Of a stretch of DNA of 64,000 nucleotides, positions 11,901-24,444 are shown piece by piece. Both the position numbers and the translations under genes were made by a program. The notes beneath the pieces were generated by a model that worked only from the letters and a program-made list of their open reading frames with translations, had not been told where the DNA came from and did no database searches. This DNA is from Actinernus sp. WN-2022. Lineage: Eukaryota > Cnidaria > Anthozoa > Actiniaria > Actinernidae. Location of the stretch: positions 1,396,501 through 1,460,500 of the forward strand of contig JAOWCC010000044.1 of assembly GCA_030867875.1 (NCBI GenBank), in the 5' to 3' direction. Numbering within the stretch: the first letter of the stretch is position 1; each line of letters begins with the position of its first letter.

Positions 11901-13114
11901 GGAGAGCCAAAGGAAGTTCATCAAAGAACGCCTGCATAATTCACACTTAGGAGGTGAGAGCATGCTCAGACGAGCTCGTGAGTGCATATTTTGGCCCCGG
12001 CATGTCCTCTGAAATAAAGCAGTTGGCGGGTACGTGTGATGCCTGCCAAAGTTATTGCCGAGCGCAGCAGAAAGAACCTCTGATGACCATCGATTCACAG
12101 TTTCCATGGGAGAAAGTAGGAGTAGACCTCTTCACATGGGAAAAGCGAGAGTATCTTTTAACAATCGACTACTTTAGTGGATTCTGGGAAGTTGACCACC
12201 TGACAAGCACATCAGCTAATGCTGTCATCAAGAAACTCAAACAGCACTTCTCCAGAAATGGAATCCCATCTACCGTAATTAGTGATAATGGACCGCAGTT
12301 CGCTGCACAAGAGTTTAATGACTTTGCAGCCAACTGGGACTTCGAACACTGTACATCGTCTCCAGGGCATGCTAACGCAAATGGCAAGGCTGAAGCAGGA
12401 GTGAAGGCAGCAAAAACCATGATGAGCAAGTGTGCCAAAAGCAACACTGACCCCCACATTGCTTTACTTGAAATAAGGAACACTCCAACCCAAGGAGCAG
12501 GGAGTAGTCCAGCACAGCGACAACTCAATAGGCGTACAAGAACACTCATACCTACTACTGACAACCTACTCAAACCATGAGGCAAAGAATTCATGCAGAT
12601 GGACTCAATCAGAATGAAACACAACAAAGAGGCTCAAGCCACAAGGTACGACAAAACAGCCAGAAACCTTACAGTCCTCGAAGAAGGTGACACAGTACGT
12701 CTGAAACCTTTCAGACTTGGACGGAAAGAGTGGCAGAAAGGAGTGATCATCAAAAGATTTGATGAGAGATCCTATGAGGTGGAGACAACTGATGGAACAT
12801 ACAGAAGAAACAGAGTACACATAAGAAAAACTGAAGAACCAGCTCCAACTGTTAGTCCACCTGTGGAGCAGCAGAAATTGACCACAGCAGAAGTGCCTCC
12901 AAAGCTAACACCCATCCAGAGAGACAAAAGAGATGAAATGCCCCCAACACCTAAGGCTTCAACAAGGGTTGACAAGCCATTAACAGCAACACCTACCAAG
13001 CCGAAATATACAGAAACGTCACAGAAGACCCCTGTTGTTGAAGAGCCACGAAGGTCTGGCAGAGCTACGAGACTACCAACCCATCTAAAGGACTATCACG
13101 TGAACCGCAAGTAG
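8977..13114 (+). pseudogene. Ty3/gypsy gag-pol polyprotein (one frameshift, one nonsense)
   Basis: A single frame starts at ATG 8977 with no gag/pol frameshift. In order: gag with a capsid-like region; two Cys/His knuckles at residues ~250-285; a retropepsin at ~345 with DCGA in place of the usual DTGA/DSGA; reverse transcriptase at ~500-680 (catalytic block VADDIL at ~626); RNase H at ~770-880; integrase. A one-base expansion of a C-run near 11997 shifts the frame inside the integrase zinc-binding region, and the correct frame then runs from about 11990. An in-frame TGA follows at 12578-12580. The remaining C-terminal part (to 13114) is basic and ends with a chromodomain-less tail. Coding is otherwise intact, in keeping with the young LTRs. 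Confidence 0.9.
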
Positions 13115-13301
13115 TAACGTTTGCTACTAACATTAGACAGTCCCTGAACTTGAACAATGTTAATCATGTTAATTAACCATCAGTCAATGTTTGATTTGAG
13201 TTACAGTTACTATAGTTTTTTACAGTGAGTTTCATGCAGACTTTTAGTGAACATTGAACTTTATTAAATGCAGTTATTTTTTTCTCTGATATAAAAGGGG
13301 A

Positions 13302-13437
13302 TGTTACAATATGGGCTACCTGTGTTACAGTAATAAAACCCCGGATGTAGTCAGCCAGTGTGAAACCTTGAGTTGTGACTTGTAGTTGATCTCACATGGG
13401 AATTCTCCGTCTCTATCTATCAATCTCTATTGAAACA
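13302..13437 (+). repeat. 3' LTR
   Basis: 136 bp; two differences from the 5' LTR. Preceded by the polypurine tract and followed by the target duplication TTCAG. Confidence 0.93.
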
Positions 13438-13442
13438 TTCAG

Positions 13443-14759
13443 TACATCATAACTCATCCAGAACGATTTATTGAAAGTAATACTGATCAGTCCTGGTTAC
13501 AATATATTAATAACATGTCAAGACAAGGTACATGGTGTGATGGTATTATTGTCCAGGCTGTAGCCAATGCTCTAAACTGTACAATTCATATAACAGAATC
13601 TGCTGAACATTTTACAGAGACAACTATCATACATCCAGTTATTCCGCTAGAAATAGCTAGAACAATATACTTAGGTCATGTAGATGAAGTTCATTATGTA
13701 TCTACAATGCACAGCATTCCAGATCAGTGCATATCTATAATAATAGGTGAAAGCAGGGGTGAATTCCAATACAATAATGGATATAACCAGATAACTGGAC
13801 AATCTGAGACTGCACATGTCAATGAAAGTCTTTCCTCTTGCAAACAGTGTTGTGCAATATCTTTTTATGCTATTTGCTTCTCTACGATAAAGGCTATTAG
13901 TTACTGGAATTCTGATACCCTAGTTGCAATTATAGAACATGGAAATGAGTTTTATCACAAATTAAATGTTGATAGGCATTGCAGTATTACCGATTTGCCA
14001 AGTAGCCTTCCAATATATAATGGTAATGTCGAAATTCTATTTAATTCCAAAAGTCATGGAATAATTACATGTACCTCAACTTCATTTTCCATTAAGGCAA
14101 TAAAGCAGAAGTTAATTTCTGATAACCAGAACCAAAATACAGGTTTCTTACTGTGCATTTCGAGTTACTGTATCAGTTGTATTTTTCAACAGCAATTAAA
14201 AAGTAAATGTAAGTATGATGTGTTTACATTTAACAATAGTGAACAGAAAGCATGTACTTTTAATGTTGTTGGGGATATTAACAACCTCATTGATGTCCTT
14301 TATGAAATTATTTTTTTAAATGCTCATTTTGAACAAACTTTATTTGAAATACAGTTTATCAAGTGCACATGCAAACTGACAAATACGGAAAGGCAAGCAA
14401 TAGCGAGGAAACATAAATCTGTATCACATAAGGAATTAATTGCTAAACGTCGGAAGGAAAGTTATGCTGCAATGGACCCAGCCAAGAAAAGATTGCACTC
14501 GGATAACAAAGCTAAAAAGTATCAGTTCATGAACCCTGAGAAAAAGAAAGAATTGCTTTCTAAAAACACTGAAAAATACCGGTCAATGGATGTTGAAAAA
14601 AGGAAAGAACTGCTTTCTAAAAACACTGAACAATACAGATCAATGGATCTAGAGAAAAAACAGGTATTGCTTGCAAAACGAGGAGAGGCAACTGATAATA
14701 GAAGGAAGTCTGCTAAATCATTACATGTAGGATTTAGAATATTACATTACATTGTTCAA
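13443..14759 (+). pseudogene. Helentron OTU protease, C-terminal half, with tandem KK-rich repeats
   Basis: Continues the OTU domain in the frame used before the LTR insertion (PERFIESNTDQSWLQY then SRQGTWCDGIIVQAVA, the usual W-x-D block). The catalytic His is expected in the IYLGHVDEVHYV segment. Downstream are three to four copies of a ~19-residue repeat with the pattern YRSMDxEKKxELLSKNTE, probably a coiled or basic linker. The frame ends in a stop at 14757-14759. The next domain begins in another frame at the same place, marking an indel. Confidence 0.75.
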
Positions 14760-17700
14760 TAAATCTATTAGGGAAGGCCCGTACTACATTTGCTCAGTGT
14801 GTAACAGAATACTCTACAGAAAATCTGTAGTAGAGTTAAAAAGAAACAAATATGGCACAAAACACCTTTTTAGTAATACTAAATCATTTGATAATAAAGA
14901 GTACATTTGTCAAACCTGTCATTTGAAGATTAAAAAAAGTGTGGTTCCTTGCCAGGCTGTGTACAATAATCTTGGTGTTGATGAGGTTCCTTCTGAACTA
15001 GCCTTATTAGAGAAACTGGAGCAGATATTGATAGCTCAAAGGATAGTTTTTGAGAAAATAGTAGTAATGCCCAAAGGCCAACAAAGGAAGATCAAGGGTG
15101 CAATTTGTAATGTACCAGTTAGCTGTGAACAAGTATGTAATATTTTGCCACGTCCTTCTGAAAGTTCTGGAATCATAATGCTGAAGCTAAAACGAAAACT
15201 GGAGTTCAGAGGACATGTCTATTTTCAAGCAGTTCGCCCACAACTAATACTTAATGTTCTGAATTGGCTGAAATTAAATAATTCATTGTATAATAACATA
15301 ACCGTCGATATGCAAAACATTGATAAACAACTTGAAACTCTTGATCCATATCAAGAACACCCAGTTTTAGACTCTTCTAGTGCTTGTGAAGATGACACAG
15401 CTGTTGATCAGAGAAACTGTGAGCAAGAAAATATTCCTGAAAGAGATGATCCACTTGATGAACACAGAGCAGCAACTAGTGAGACCTGTTTACAGTCAGT
15501 AATTCCAGATTACCCTATACTTGTTGAGCAAGAAAATAACAACTCATCATTAGCTGGAAATGAAATATATAATATTGCCCCAGGGGAAAACAAACATCCT
15601 GTCTCATTAATGAATGACAAACACTGTGAAGAATTAGCATTTCCAACCCTATTTCCAAAGGGCAGATTTGGATATAAAGCAGAGAGAGAGATAAATCTAA
15701 CACCAGTTAAATATTTCAATGCCCGGTTATTGCATTACAGTGGTAGATTTGCTACAAATCCAGAGTACCTCTTTTTTGCACAGTTTATTATTGAACAAAA
15801 AAAAGTGTCGGACAGTATTAATATTGCTTTGAAAAAAGTTCATGGACAGTCATTTACAGCATCTCAGGTTAGATGAAATGAAAACTGCGTTCAGAATCTT
15901 ATTTCTAAGGACCAGGCATATTTGTTCTTGAGGCAAATTCCAGGCTCTCCACCTTACTGGCAGAAATTTATGTACGAAGTAGTTGCCATGGTACAGCAGC
16001 TTGGTATTCCTACATGGTTTATGACCTTATCATGTGCTGATCTTAGGTGGCCTGAACTTTTTCATATTATTGCTCGTACAAAGGGAATAAATATGACAGA
16101 TGATGAAGTTGAAGCTCTCTCTTACAATGATAAGTGTTCTTTGCTTAATCTTAATCCTGTTATTGTTGCTAAGCACTTCCAATATAGAGTTGAAACATTC
16201 TTCAAAGATGTTTTACTGAGCAATGCTAACCCCATTGGCAAGATAATCTATTATGCTTTTCGAATTGAGTTTCAAATGAGAGGGTCACCACATCTGCATT
16301 CATTAATTTGGACTTCTGACTGTCCAGCACTAACAGATAATAACAAGGAGGCCTACATAAAGTTCATAGATCAGCATTTACAAGCAAACCTACCAAATGA
16401 AGAAACTGAATCAGAATTGCATCATCTAGTGAAAACATATCAAAAACACAATCATTCTAAAACTTGTAGAAAGTATAAGAATATTCCATGCAGGTTTAAC
16501 TTTGGTCAGTTCTTTACAGATCGAACAGTTGTTGCAAAACCAGTGTCAGATGACGTTGCTGATAATGAAAGAGTGGACATAATAAACAGAAGAAATGAAA
16601 TTCTCACTTCTGTAAAAAAGAAAATAAATGATACTTTAAATCCAAGCACATCAGATTATGATCCAAAAAGGACTACTGCAGAAGTTCTGGCCTCTTCTGG
16701 TGTTTCTGAAGAACAATATTACTGGGCCTTGTCTATTTCTGCTGATTCTGATTATGACTTGCAGCTAAAGAGGCCACTTGATAGTTGCTTTATAAATAAC
16801 TAATTTGTTGCTGGAATAAAAGGGTTTAGAGCAAATGTAGATTTGCAACCTGTTTACAATCATTACAAATGCATAACTTATGTTTGTTCCTACTTCTCCA
16901 AAGATGAAACTGAGTGCTCGCAGGCCATTACAAATGCAGCAAAGGAAGCAAGGGACCTTAACTTGAATGTCAGAGAGAGCTTGAAAAAAGTTGGTGCCAC
17001 TTTTCTCTCCTCTCGAGAAGTTAGCGCACAAGAGTGTGTTTATAGATGCATGCCTGAACTGTGGTTGAGAAAACCATTTCCAGGAACAATCTATGTGAGT
17101 ACCGATTTACCAGAAAATAGATTACGCATGCGAAAAAGCCAAGAAGAGTTAGAAGCACTTGATAATGACAGCACTGATATTTATAAATCAAATATCATTG
17201 AACGATACTGTAACAGACCTAAGTTCAACTCCACTGTTGATCAATTATGTTTAGCTGAGTTTGCTGCCAACTGCTACAAAGATTACAAAGCTAATCCTGA
17301 TGAAATCAATGATGATCAGCCAGATGTGCTTTCTGATGATGTCATTGAATCACAGCATGCAAATAATAATAATGAATCACCACTTCCTCATAAGATTAAA
17401 TTACTAAATACCAATGAAATTATGAAGTGTAGAAAAGTTAGGGCTGTAATACGATTCCATACACCAAGCAAAAATAAGCAGCCTGAGAGGTTTTTTCATC
17501 ATTTACTCATGCTATATTTTCCATGGCGAGACGAGTCTACTGATCTCATTGGCTTAGATAAAACTTATTTATTGAAATTTCATGAACCTTCAGTACAAGC
17601 TTTGGTTGGAAAGAACAGAGCAGTATTTGAACCTAATGCAGAAGAAGTAAATAATGCACTACAAATGCTGAGAGACAACCCAGTTAGAAACCTACACACA

Positions 17701-19640
17701 TATTATTCTATCAATGATCAAGAAAATCAAGATTTACAGTCTGAAATGGACAATGATGTAACACTGGATAATCCATTTTATGAACAGTCACCTGATCATT
17801 TAGCCCCAGGTTCAGAAACACAACAAAGAATACCAGCACTTCTGACTCAGACCCAGCCATCAGGTATCAGTGATGACGTATTACGTGAGTGTGTTAGATC
17901 TTTGAATGCCGAACAGCGTTCTGCATATGATATTGTTCTCTCGTGGTGTAGAAATAAAGTTAAAAACTTTAATTGCTTGAAGCCAGAGGAAGTGAAGCCT
18001 ATACACCTATTTGTCACAGGAGGTGCTGGTGCTGGCAAAAGTCATCTGATAAGAGCAATTTATCACACTGTAGTGAAAACATTTAAATATGGACCGCTAA
18101 ATCCTGAGTTACCTACAGTGCTTTTAATGGCACCCACAGGTGTTGCTGCTATTAATATAAATGGTACTACTATCAACACTGCTTTGGCCATCCCAAAAGA
18201 AATTGGAGATAATTTACCTGCATTATCAGATCAGAAGAAAACATTACTGAGAATGTCATTATCTGAACTTAAGCTTATTATAATTGATGAAATTTCTATG
18301 GTTTCAAATACTAGGTTACTCCATATCCATCAAAGACTAAAATAAATTTTTGGTACTACTACCTCTCAGTTGTTTGCTGGTATAAGTATTATTGCTGTTG
18401 GTGATTTATATCAGTTGCCACCAATTCGCCAAAAGCCTATATTTTCTAGTTACAAAAATGAAACATATAATATATGTCACCCATGGCAAGAATTCAAAAT
18501 GATAGAACTTACTCAAATAATGAGACAAAAGGATGATCATAAATTTACCGAGCTCCTAAACAGATTTAGAATTGCTCAGCAGACTGAAGAAGACATAAAA
18601 ATTATTCAGGCAAGATCAGTAACTGAAACACATGAGAATAATGATTACCCTTCAGATGCATTGCATGTATGGGCTGAAAATAAACCTGTTACAGAACACA
18701 ACAATAAATATCTACAACAAATTCCTTTGCCATTGTATGTACTTCGAGCTATTGATCAATATCCACCAAATGTTACTAAACAAGATATTGACAGAGTATT
18801 GTCAAGAGGTCGTTCTGACACTGGTGGTCTTGATTTTGAGATCCTTATCAAAGAAACTGCACGGGTGATGCTTACTACAAATATTGATATTTCTGACAGG
18901 CTTATTAATGGCCAAATGGGCACTGTTACTAGAATCTCTATTAATCAAATTACCAAGAAGCCCACTATTCTCTACATTAAATTTGATGATGGAAAAGCTG
19001 GGAATATCTTAATTGAGAAATGCAGTGATACTTTTGCTAAAGAGAACAAAGTTGTGCCTGTTTCACCAGTACTTGCTCAAATAAAATTGAGGCCAGGTAA
19101 ACCTTCATCTCCAGAAATACAGAGACTCCAGTTTCCACTGAGCTTGGCATGGGCTTGCACTGTTCACAAAGTTCAAGGATTAACATTGAACAATATTGTT
19201 ATTAGTTTTGATTTATTTAAACAAAGGTCGTTCAACTCTGGGCAGATATATGTTGCTTTGAGTCGTGCCACTTCTCTCGAAGGCATTCATGTTCTTGGAA
19301 AAATTGAGAACAAACATGTACGGTCAGATACAAGAGTACATGCAGAATACGAGAGACTACAAAATATGTCATCAATGGTTATGGAGTCTGAAATCCAATT
19401 TCGAGAAAACCTGCTGTCAATTGCTCTTTTAAATATAAGATCATTAAGAAAGCATAGCATTGATATCAAGTCCGACCTTAACATGTCTAACTGTGACATC
19501 TTACTTCTAACAGAAACACAACTTCAATTGTCTGATTTAGACAATGACATAAAAAAACATATCCATCCTTTTTCATTATATAGGCAAGATAATCCAGATA
19601 AATTTTCCAGCTTAGCTGTACGTCTGCTACAGAAACACTG
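14752..19640 (+). pseudogene. Helentron Rep-helicase (HUH endonuclease plus PIF1 helicase)
   Basis: One reading frame with three in-frame stops (15874-15876, 16801-16803, 18343-18345). It opens with a Cys-rich zinc-binding region (YYICSVCNRILYRKS). The Helitron N-terminal Rep region follows, with MTLSCADLRWPEL near 16020 and the HUH metal site HLH at about 16291. The tyrosine region SISADSDYDLQLKRP follows near 16740. The PIF1-type helicase starts about 17900: Walker A GGAGAGKS (18020-18045), Walker B IIIDEIS (~18280), then VGDLYQLPP (~18400) and TVHKVQGLT (~19160). Rep nicks and joins DNA ends and the helicase unwinds during rolling-circle transposition. Three stops make this copy non-functional. 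Confidence 0.9.
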
Positions 19641-20050
19641 TTTTGATATCTGAAAAAGAATACTTTCCTTCAATAAATGGAGTTACACTAATTGCTTTTT
19701 CAAAAACTAACCAGCAACAAATAACGTTTCTTTTACTTTATAGAAAACACAACTCTAATGTACAACAATTTTGTGATTCTATTAATTATATTGTTAATCA
19801 CACTTCTGTTGACATGATACTTGGGGATTTCAACATTAAATACTTTGATGATAAGGAATGTAACCTTTTAAAGACTGTGATGGAACATGCTGGTTATCAA
19901 CAAATTGTAGAAAGACCAACATTTGTATCAGCAGGAAGTTTATTAGATCAGGTATACATCAAACCACAGCAATTCAAAACGATTCAACATTCAGTAATAA
20001 GTGTTTACTATTCTGATCATGAAGCTGTTAAAGTAAATTTGGAAGTATGA
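19390..20050 (+). pseudogene. Helentron C-terminal EEP-type endonuclease
   Basis: The helicase frame continues into LLNIRSLRKHSIDIKSD and DILLLTETQL, the first motifs of an exonuclease-endonuclease-phosphatase fold. A frameshift near 19640 moves the rest into another frame (19643-20050), which carries MILGDFNIKYFD and YYSDHEAVKV, matching the catalytic GDFN and SDH motifs. A fused endonuclease of this kind is the mark of Helentrons. The stop is at 20048-20050. Confidence 0.8.
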
Positions 20051-20101
20051 AATATTATTAACATAATGCCAACATTAACATGTACTATAAATACAATATG
20101 A

Positions 20102-20165
20102 GTGGCGATGTTGTATTGGATATACAATGGCAAGCCGCTTTGGCAAGCCGATACAACATTGCCAC
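20102..20165. repeat. Hairpin after Helentron coding region
   Basis: GTGGCGATGTTGTAT (20102-20116) is inverted with one mismatch at 20151-20165. Placed 50 bp past the last stop, it could be part of the Helentron 3' subterminal structure. This is a suggestion from position only. Confidence 0.45.
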
Positions 20166-20446
20166 GAATATTTTAAATTTCTTATGATATGCACCAGACA
20201 AAAAATTGTAAGATTTGATTTCTTCCACCTTGCTATCGATGTGGGATTAATATATTTCTCACAAAAATGTGTCCCACATCGAAGAGACAGTGTGTATGCA
20301 ATAAGACAGCAGAGCGTAGCATGTAGAAAAACAGGTACCACATGGAAGAGATGGTGTGTACATAATAAGAGAGCAGATGTAATTTGTCATTTCACCCGGT
20401 CTGGGATAGGGGAAGTCAGTGATCGGTCGTGAGACTTCCTCATACT

Positions 20447-20640
20447 AATGCTGGCATGTTAGTATCCTGTATCATTCTATACAGGATTCTAGTTAACTTA
20501 TAGTTAGTACTCTGTATCATTTGATACAGAATACTAATAGGGCTTATTAGTATTCTGTATCATATACAGAATACTAATAGGGCTTATTAGTATTCTGTAT
20601 CAATGATACAGAATACTAATAGGCTAACTAGAATTTTGTA
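20447..20640. repeat. Tandem array of four palindromic hairpins
   Basis: Four units of about 42-46 bp follow one another, each a near-perfect palindrome of the form TTAGTATTCTGTATCA - TGATACAGAATACTAA with a 1-6 nt centre. The last two units are the most perfect, with 15-17 bp arms. The array is edged by GTTAACT/CTAACTAG. It has no coding capacity. Confidence 0.85.
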
Positions 20641-20967
20641 TGGGGTTTACAGTGTATCAACGTGACCCGAATGCCGTCTCTGGATTGGCTAGTACCCTTA
20701 TGAATAATTAATGAATATTTTGAAATTATATAAATGTTATCAAATACACTGACTGTACATGTGCATAACCTGTTCAGGAGAAAGTAATTTGGTGAGTTGT
20801 AGAGGCAAGATTCCAATACATTGTAGTACTGGTAGGTCACATTATGTATACTGGACACTCCACATTAATTTTGGTCTTAATTAAAATTATTACTGTTATT
20901 AGAGATACATGTAGTTGCAAAACAGTTTATAAAAAAAACATTTTGAATATTATAAGACAAAGACTAT

Positions 20968-21597
20968 GGCCTCAGGGCCCACACAGGGAGCTTCCAGGAG
21001 CTCATAACAAAGGTAAGTTTTCAACAGGGAATGTAGGGGGAGGGAATTAAGGGCAGTTCATTTTTTCTCTGTATGTTAACTAGCTTTAATTGCTTCATGT
21101 CAGATAGCATAATATATTTACATGCCCACATTTTTATTTTTTGCAGGCATAATTATTCTCACATGTTGTACTAATCCCTGTGAGATTGCCCTAGTGAACT
21201 CCTGTAGTATTCTCCAATAAAGCAGATTCAGTCCAGAAGAATAACCAGCCTGTAGATTACATATGTCAACAAGCCACACAATATTACCAGGTTAGCCATA
21301 TTGCCTCGGGATCCGTATATGGAGCTTCCAGGAGCTCAGAGCAAAGGTAGGTTTTCAATAGGGAATAAAGGGAGAGGGAGGGTTATATTTTCTGTGTGTC
21401 AACAAGCTTTGCCTGTCAAAAACCAGTAATATATTTACACACCCATATTTTTATATTTTCAGGCATAATAATTATTCCCATTGTTGCACTTCCCTGTGAG
21501 GTTGGCCTAGTGGACTCCTGTAGTGTTCTCCAAAAAGCTGATTCAGTCCAGAAAAATGACCAGCCTGCAGATTACGTTTGTCCACATACAAGTTAAC
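20968..21597 (+). repeat. Tandem duplication, two ~310-bp units with exon/intron-like marks
   Basis: Unit 1 (20968-21289) and unit 2 (21294-21597) align along their length. Each contains GGAGCTTCCAGGAGCTCA, a splice-donor-like AAAGGTA(A/G)GTTTTCAA, about 140 bp of AT-rich sequence, and an acceptor-like TTTT(G/T)CAGGCATAAT, followed by a block around AGCTGATTCAGTCCAGAA. No frame is open across both blocks. The units could be duplicated exons of a decayed gene or a non-coding transcript. Traces of a third, diverged unit follow to about 21960. Confidence 0.6.
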
Positions 21598-21599
21598 CA

Positions 21600-24350
21600 T
21601 AGAACTTTGTACCAATGCACTGGAAGCCAATGTTGCTCTAAATTGTGAACATCACAGGACAACTGTTACATATACATCTATATCAATGCTATGTCTCCAG
21701 TCTTCACCAAGATGCTGGAAATGAAAGCGCCTATTTGGAGATGGTACATCTATGCAGTTGAAAGTGGAAGCAGTTGGTATTTTTACAGCTAAATAACTGT
21801 TAGGGGAATTGTACCCACGTTGTACTGTAGGCCTAATGAACTTCAAATCTCAATCTCATTCTCATCCAGAACAATTACCATCAAGGCACATCATAATATT
21901 ACCAGTTCAGCACAGAAATTTATACCAGTTCATTGGGAGCAAAGCTATATGCAGTTGACAATGGAAGTAGTTGGTAACTGACAGCTAAATAACTGTTTCC
22001 AATGCAATGACATGGAAGGGATGAATCTCATAGACTCTGAGTAAAAAACTGTGAATGGAAAGGACCCAGGTAAAATAGCAACACAAAAATAGTGACTGAC
22101 AGCTGTACTCTAGGAAAACCATTCACTTGCTTCAACAACACCTGAGTTTATGATCATCAACATCCTGAAAGAAGAACTATTGTTGAAGTTTATAGACATG
22201 ATAAAATGTAACTGCAGAACTCTTATAAATAGAACCACATACATGTAGATGTTTACAGAGTTGTAAGGTCGTTACTGATTAGAAGATGTTTTCTAATCAA
22301 ACTCAGTCAGCATACTAATTTTGATGTGATCATTCGTATGCTGGTATTTTTTAATTGAATTAAATGATATTTCACATACTCAGACCCAATCCTTTTTTCG
22401 CTTATATATGTGGCATCAGCTTAGTCCCACGTATTGCATCTGGCTGATTTTTTTTCTGATTGTGTTAACAGATCCCAGTGGTTTGTACTGATTTGAGCCA
22501 TCACAGCTCATCACAAACCAGTATAAACCACAATGATCTCATCAACCCAATCACACAAATAGGTTCGCAATGCGAACATCGGCGACCATTATAATAATGT
22601 TTTGAGAATTTAAATTTTGGTTAAGATGTTGCCCTATTTTGAACATCGAATACCATCTTGAAAGAAAAAAGTTATATCTGCATTATGAGTAATTTACCTG
22701 TAATTTATGGGAGAACCTACCGGTACTATAGGTTATAACAATATGTGCCTAATTTTATATACTTTACTTGCTTGACGCTTGCATGGTACTGCACTTTGTT
22801 TGGTTCACTTTGAACAACTAAAACAATTAAATTCAATGTCAATTCAAAGACATTTGCACTGTTACTAATGATTAAAATATAATGCAGTAGGAATAAGGAA
22901 TGAAAAGCTTGATCGTAATTCTTTATTTGTCTCCTCTTGCTGCAATACATTTAGCGATTGAAAATTGAAACAGATCTTCATGGAGATGAGAAGTTCATAA
23001 ACTTTTTTACAGTTTTTATAATCTTCGTGTATCATTTCATGTTAATAAAATTAAATATATTACTTTTGTTATACAGCTGTCATCAGTGTTATTCGCATTG
23101 CTATTGCTACATAAATTTTCAAGCGAGAACTTTACTACAACTTGAAACATTTGCATCATGTCTCCATGGCAAGTGAGCAGTGCACAGATTAATATTGCTT
23201 TATTCCTGGGTTATTTTTTTCTGTAAGAGAAGAGGCCATGCTGATAAAATTAAGGAGTCCAGTAAATATAATAGTTTTCTTTGACAGTCACACCATTTCA
23301 GTTGAAATCCGTAATTTTATTATTCCACATATTTATGGCAGTTACTGCAACAAGTACATTATGTTCCATAATAAAATGTTTCATTTTATGGACTGTTTCA
23401 CTTCATGAGGAATACCCTGTGGTCCAGTCTGAACTGTATTAGTAGTAACACACGGCAGCTGTTTGAGTTAATGCTGAATAGAGTACAGGATGGAATTGCA
23501 GTACTGTACTGAGATATCTCTCCATTAGATCATCAGATAGAACACTTTATTTGAGCAATCATACTATTATTTGAAGATGCGTGTAAAAAAAGTATAACAG
23601 TGATGTTACTCAATAAAATTACTATGTTAAATTCCATAAAATTAATGTACTTTCTAAAGAAATGACTCACTCCACCTTCCCATTCTCCCCCCTCCCTCCC
23701 CGCAAGAAATATGATTAATCCCCTATATTATTTCCCCAGTACCTTTTTTCTTTTAATCAATCTAAAGTTATATATGTATGCATTAAGGTGTACAGGTGAA
23801 TAAAATAATAAAGTTAGCTTACAATGATTGCTTATTTATTGCAATCCATACAGCCTTGTGAACACTGTAGTATGCTTCTGAAAATGTCCATACAAACGCT
23901 TATAAAATTTAATTTACATAAACAGAGCTTGGGCTTCCTGTGGTTTTAGCTCACATTGCGGGCTATTGTTAAAAAAATATTTTTTATTCGAGAAACAACA
24001 AAGAAACCCTTTACTTGCAATACAACTATAAATGCTCTGTTGTCGCATATATTTAGGAAATAATAATTAAATAGACAAAGATATTTATTTTATAGCTTTT
24101 TTCACCTGATTCATCACTGAGTTAAATTGACCTAATATTTCCAAGGGTGGGTGCGCTTAATCGAGGAAATAGGGCCTAAAAATAAAAACCGCGGAGAGGG
24201 CAGGAAATTGTCGCGTGAGTGGCCAAAAAACTATTGTATCTAAATATGGCATTTTCGCATGGGTGGTCAATGTCTTGGAATATGCGGTAAAGTAAACATT
24301 CCTGACTGTGTGTGACCGAAGCAGTTAATTACCGTGAGAACGCTCTTATT
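21600..24350. other. Intergenic, no gene recognised
   Basis: AT-rich sequence with only short frames and diverged repeat traces. I see no conserved domain, tRNA or clear mobile-element boundary here. Confidence 0.5.
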
Positions 24351-24365
24351 TCATTGGCTATAAAT
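24350..24365 (+). promoter_or_regulatory. CCAAT/TATA-like promoter
   Basis: An inverted CCAAT box (ATTGGC) is followed at once by CTATAAATG (TATAAA at 24359-24364), about 80 bp upstream of the ATG of the broken gene at 24445. The spacing suits a TATA promoter, but boxes this close together are unusual. Confidence 0.4.
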
Positions 24366-24444
24366 GCGGCCTACAAATACGCAGCTCAGTAAGACTAATG
24401 TTCAGAAAAGAGGTGTGTTGCAGCGATAGAACGATTTATAGATC

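Larger units (their letters stand above)
8731..13437 (+). mobile_element. Ty3/gypsy LTR retrotransposon, 4707 bp
   Basis: 136-bp LTRs (8731-8866 and 13302-13437) begin TGTTAC and end AAACA. They are flanked by the 5-bp target duplication TTCAG (8726-8730 and 13438-13442). The primer-binding site starts TGGTGGCAGC right after the 5' LTR, and the polypurine tract AAAAGGGGA precedes the 3' LTR. The two LTRs differ at two positions (about 98.5% identity), so the insertion is fairly young. Domain order gag, protease, RT, RNase H, integrase places it in Ty3/gypsy (Metaviridae type). It sits inside the OTU domain of the Helentron and is therefore younger than it. Confidence 0.95.
7767..20050 (+). 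mobile_element. Decayed Helitron2/Helentron, split by an LTR element
   Basis: Plus-strand remains encode, in order: a basic N-terminal region with a 2A-like motif, an OTU cysteine protease, a zinc-binding region, a Helitron HUH Rep, a PIF1-type helicase and an EEP-type endonuclease. OTU plus C-terminal endonuclease is the layout of Helentrons, which move by rolling-circle replication. The LTR element at 8731-13437 interrupts the OTU domain. The rest has at least two frameshifts (near 14755 and 19640) and three in-frame stops (15876, 16803, 18345), so the copy is dead. The ends were not fixed: only the coding extent is given. A hairpin at 20102-20165 and the array at 20447-20640 lie where a 3' end is expected. 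Confidence 0.8.
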
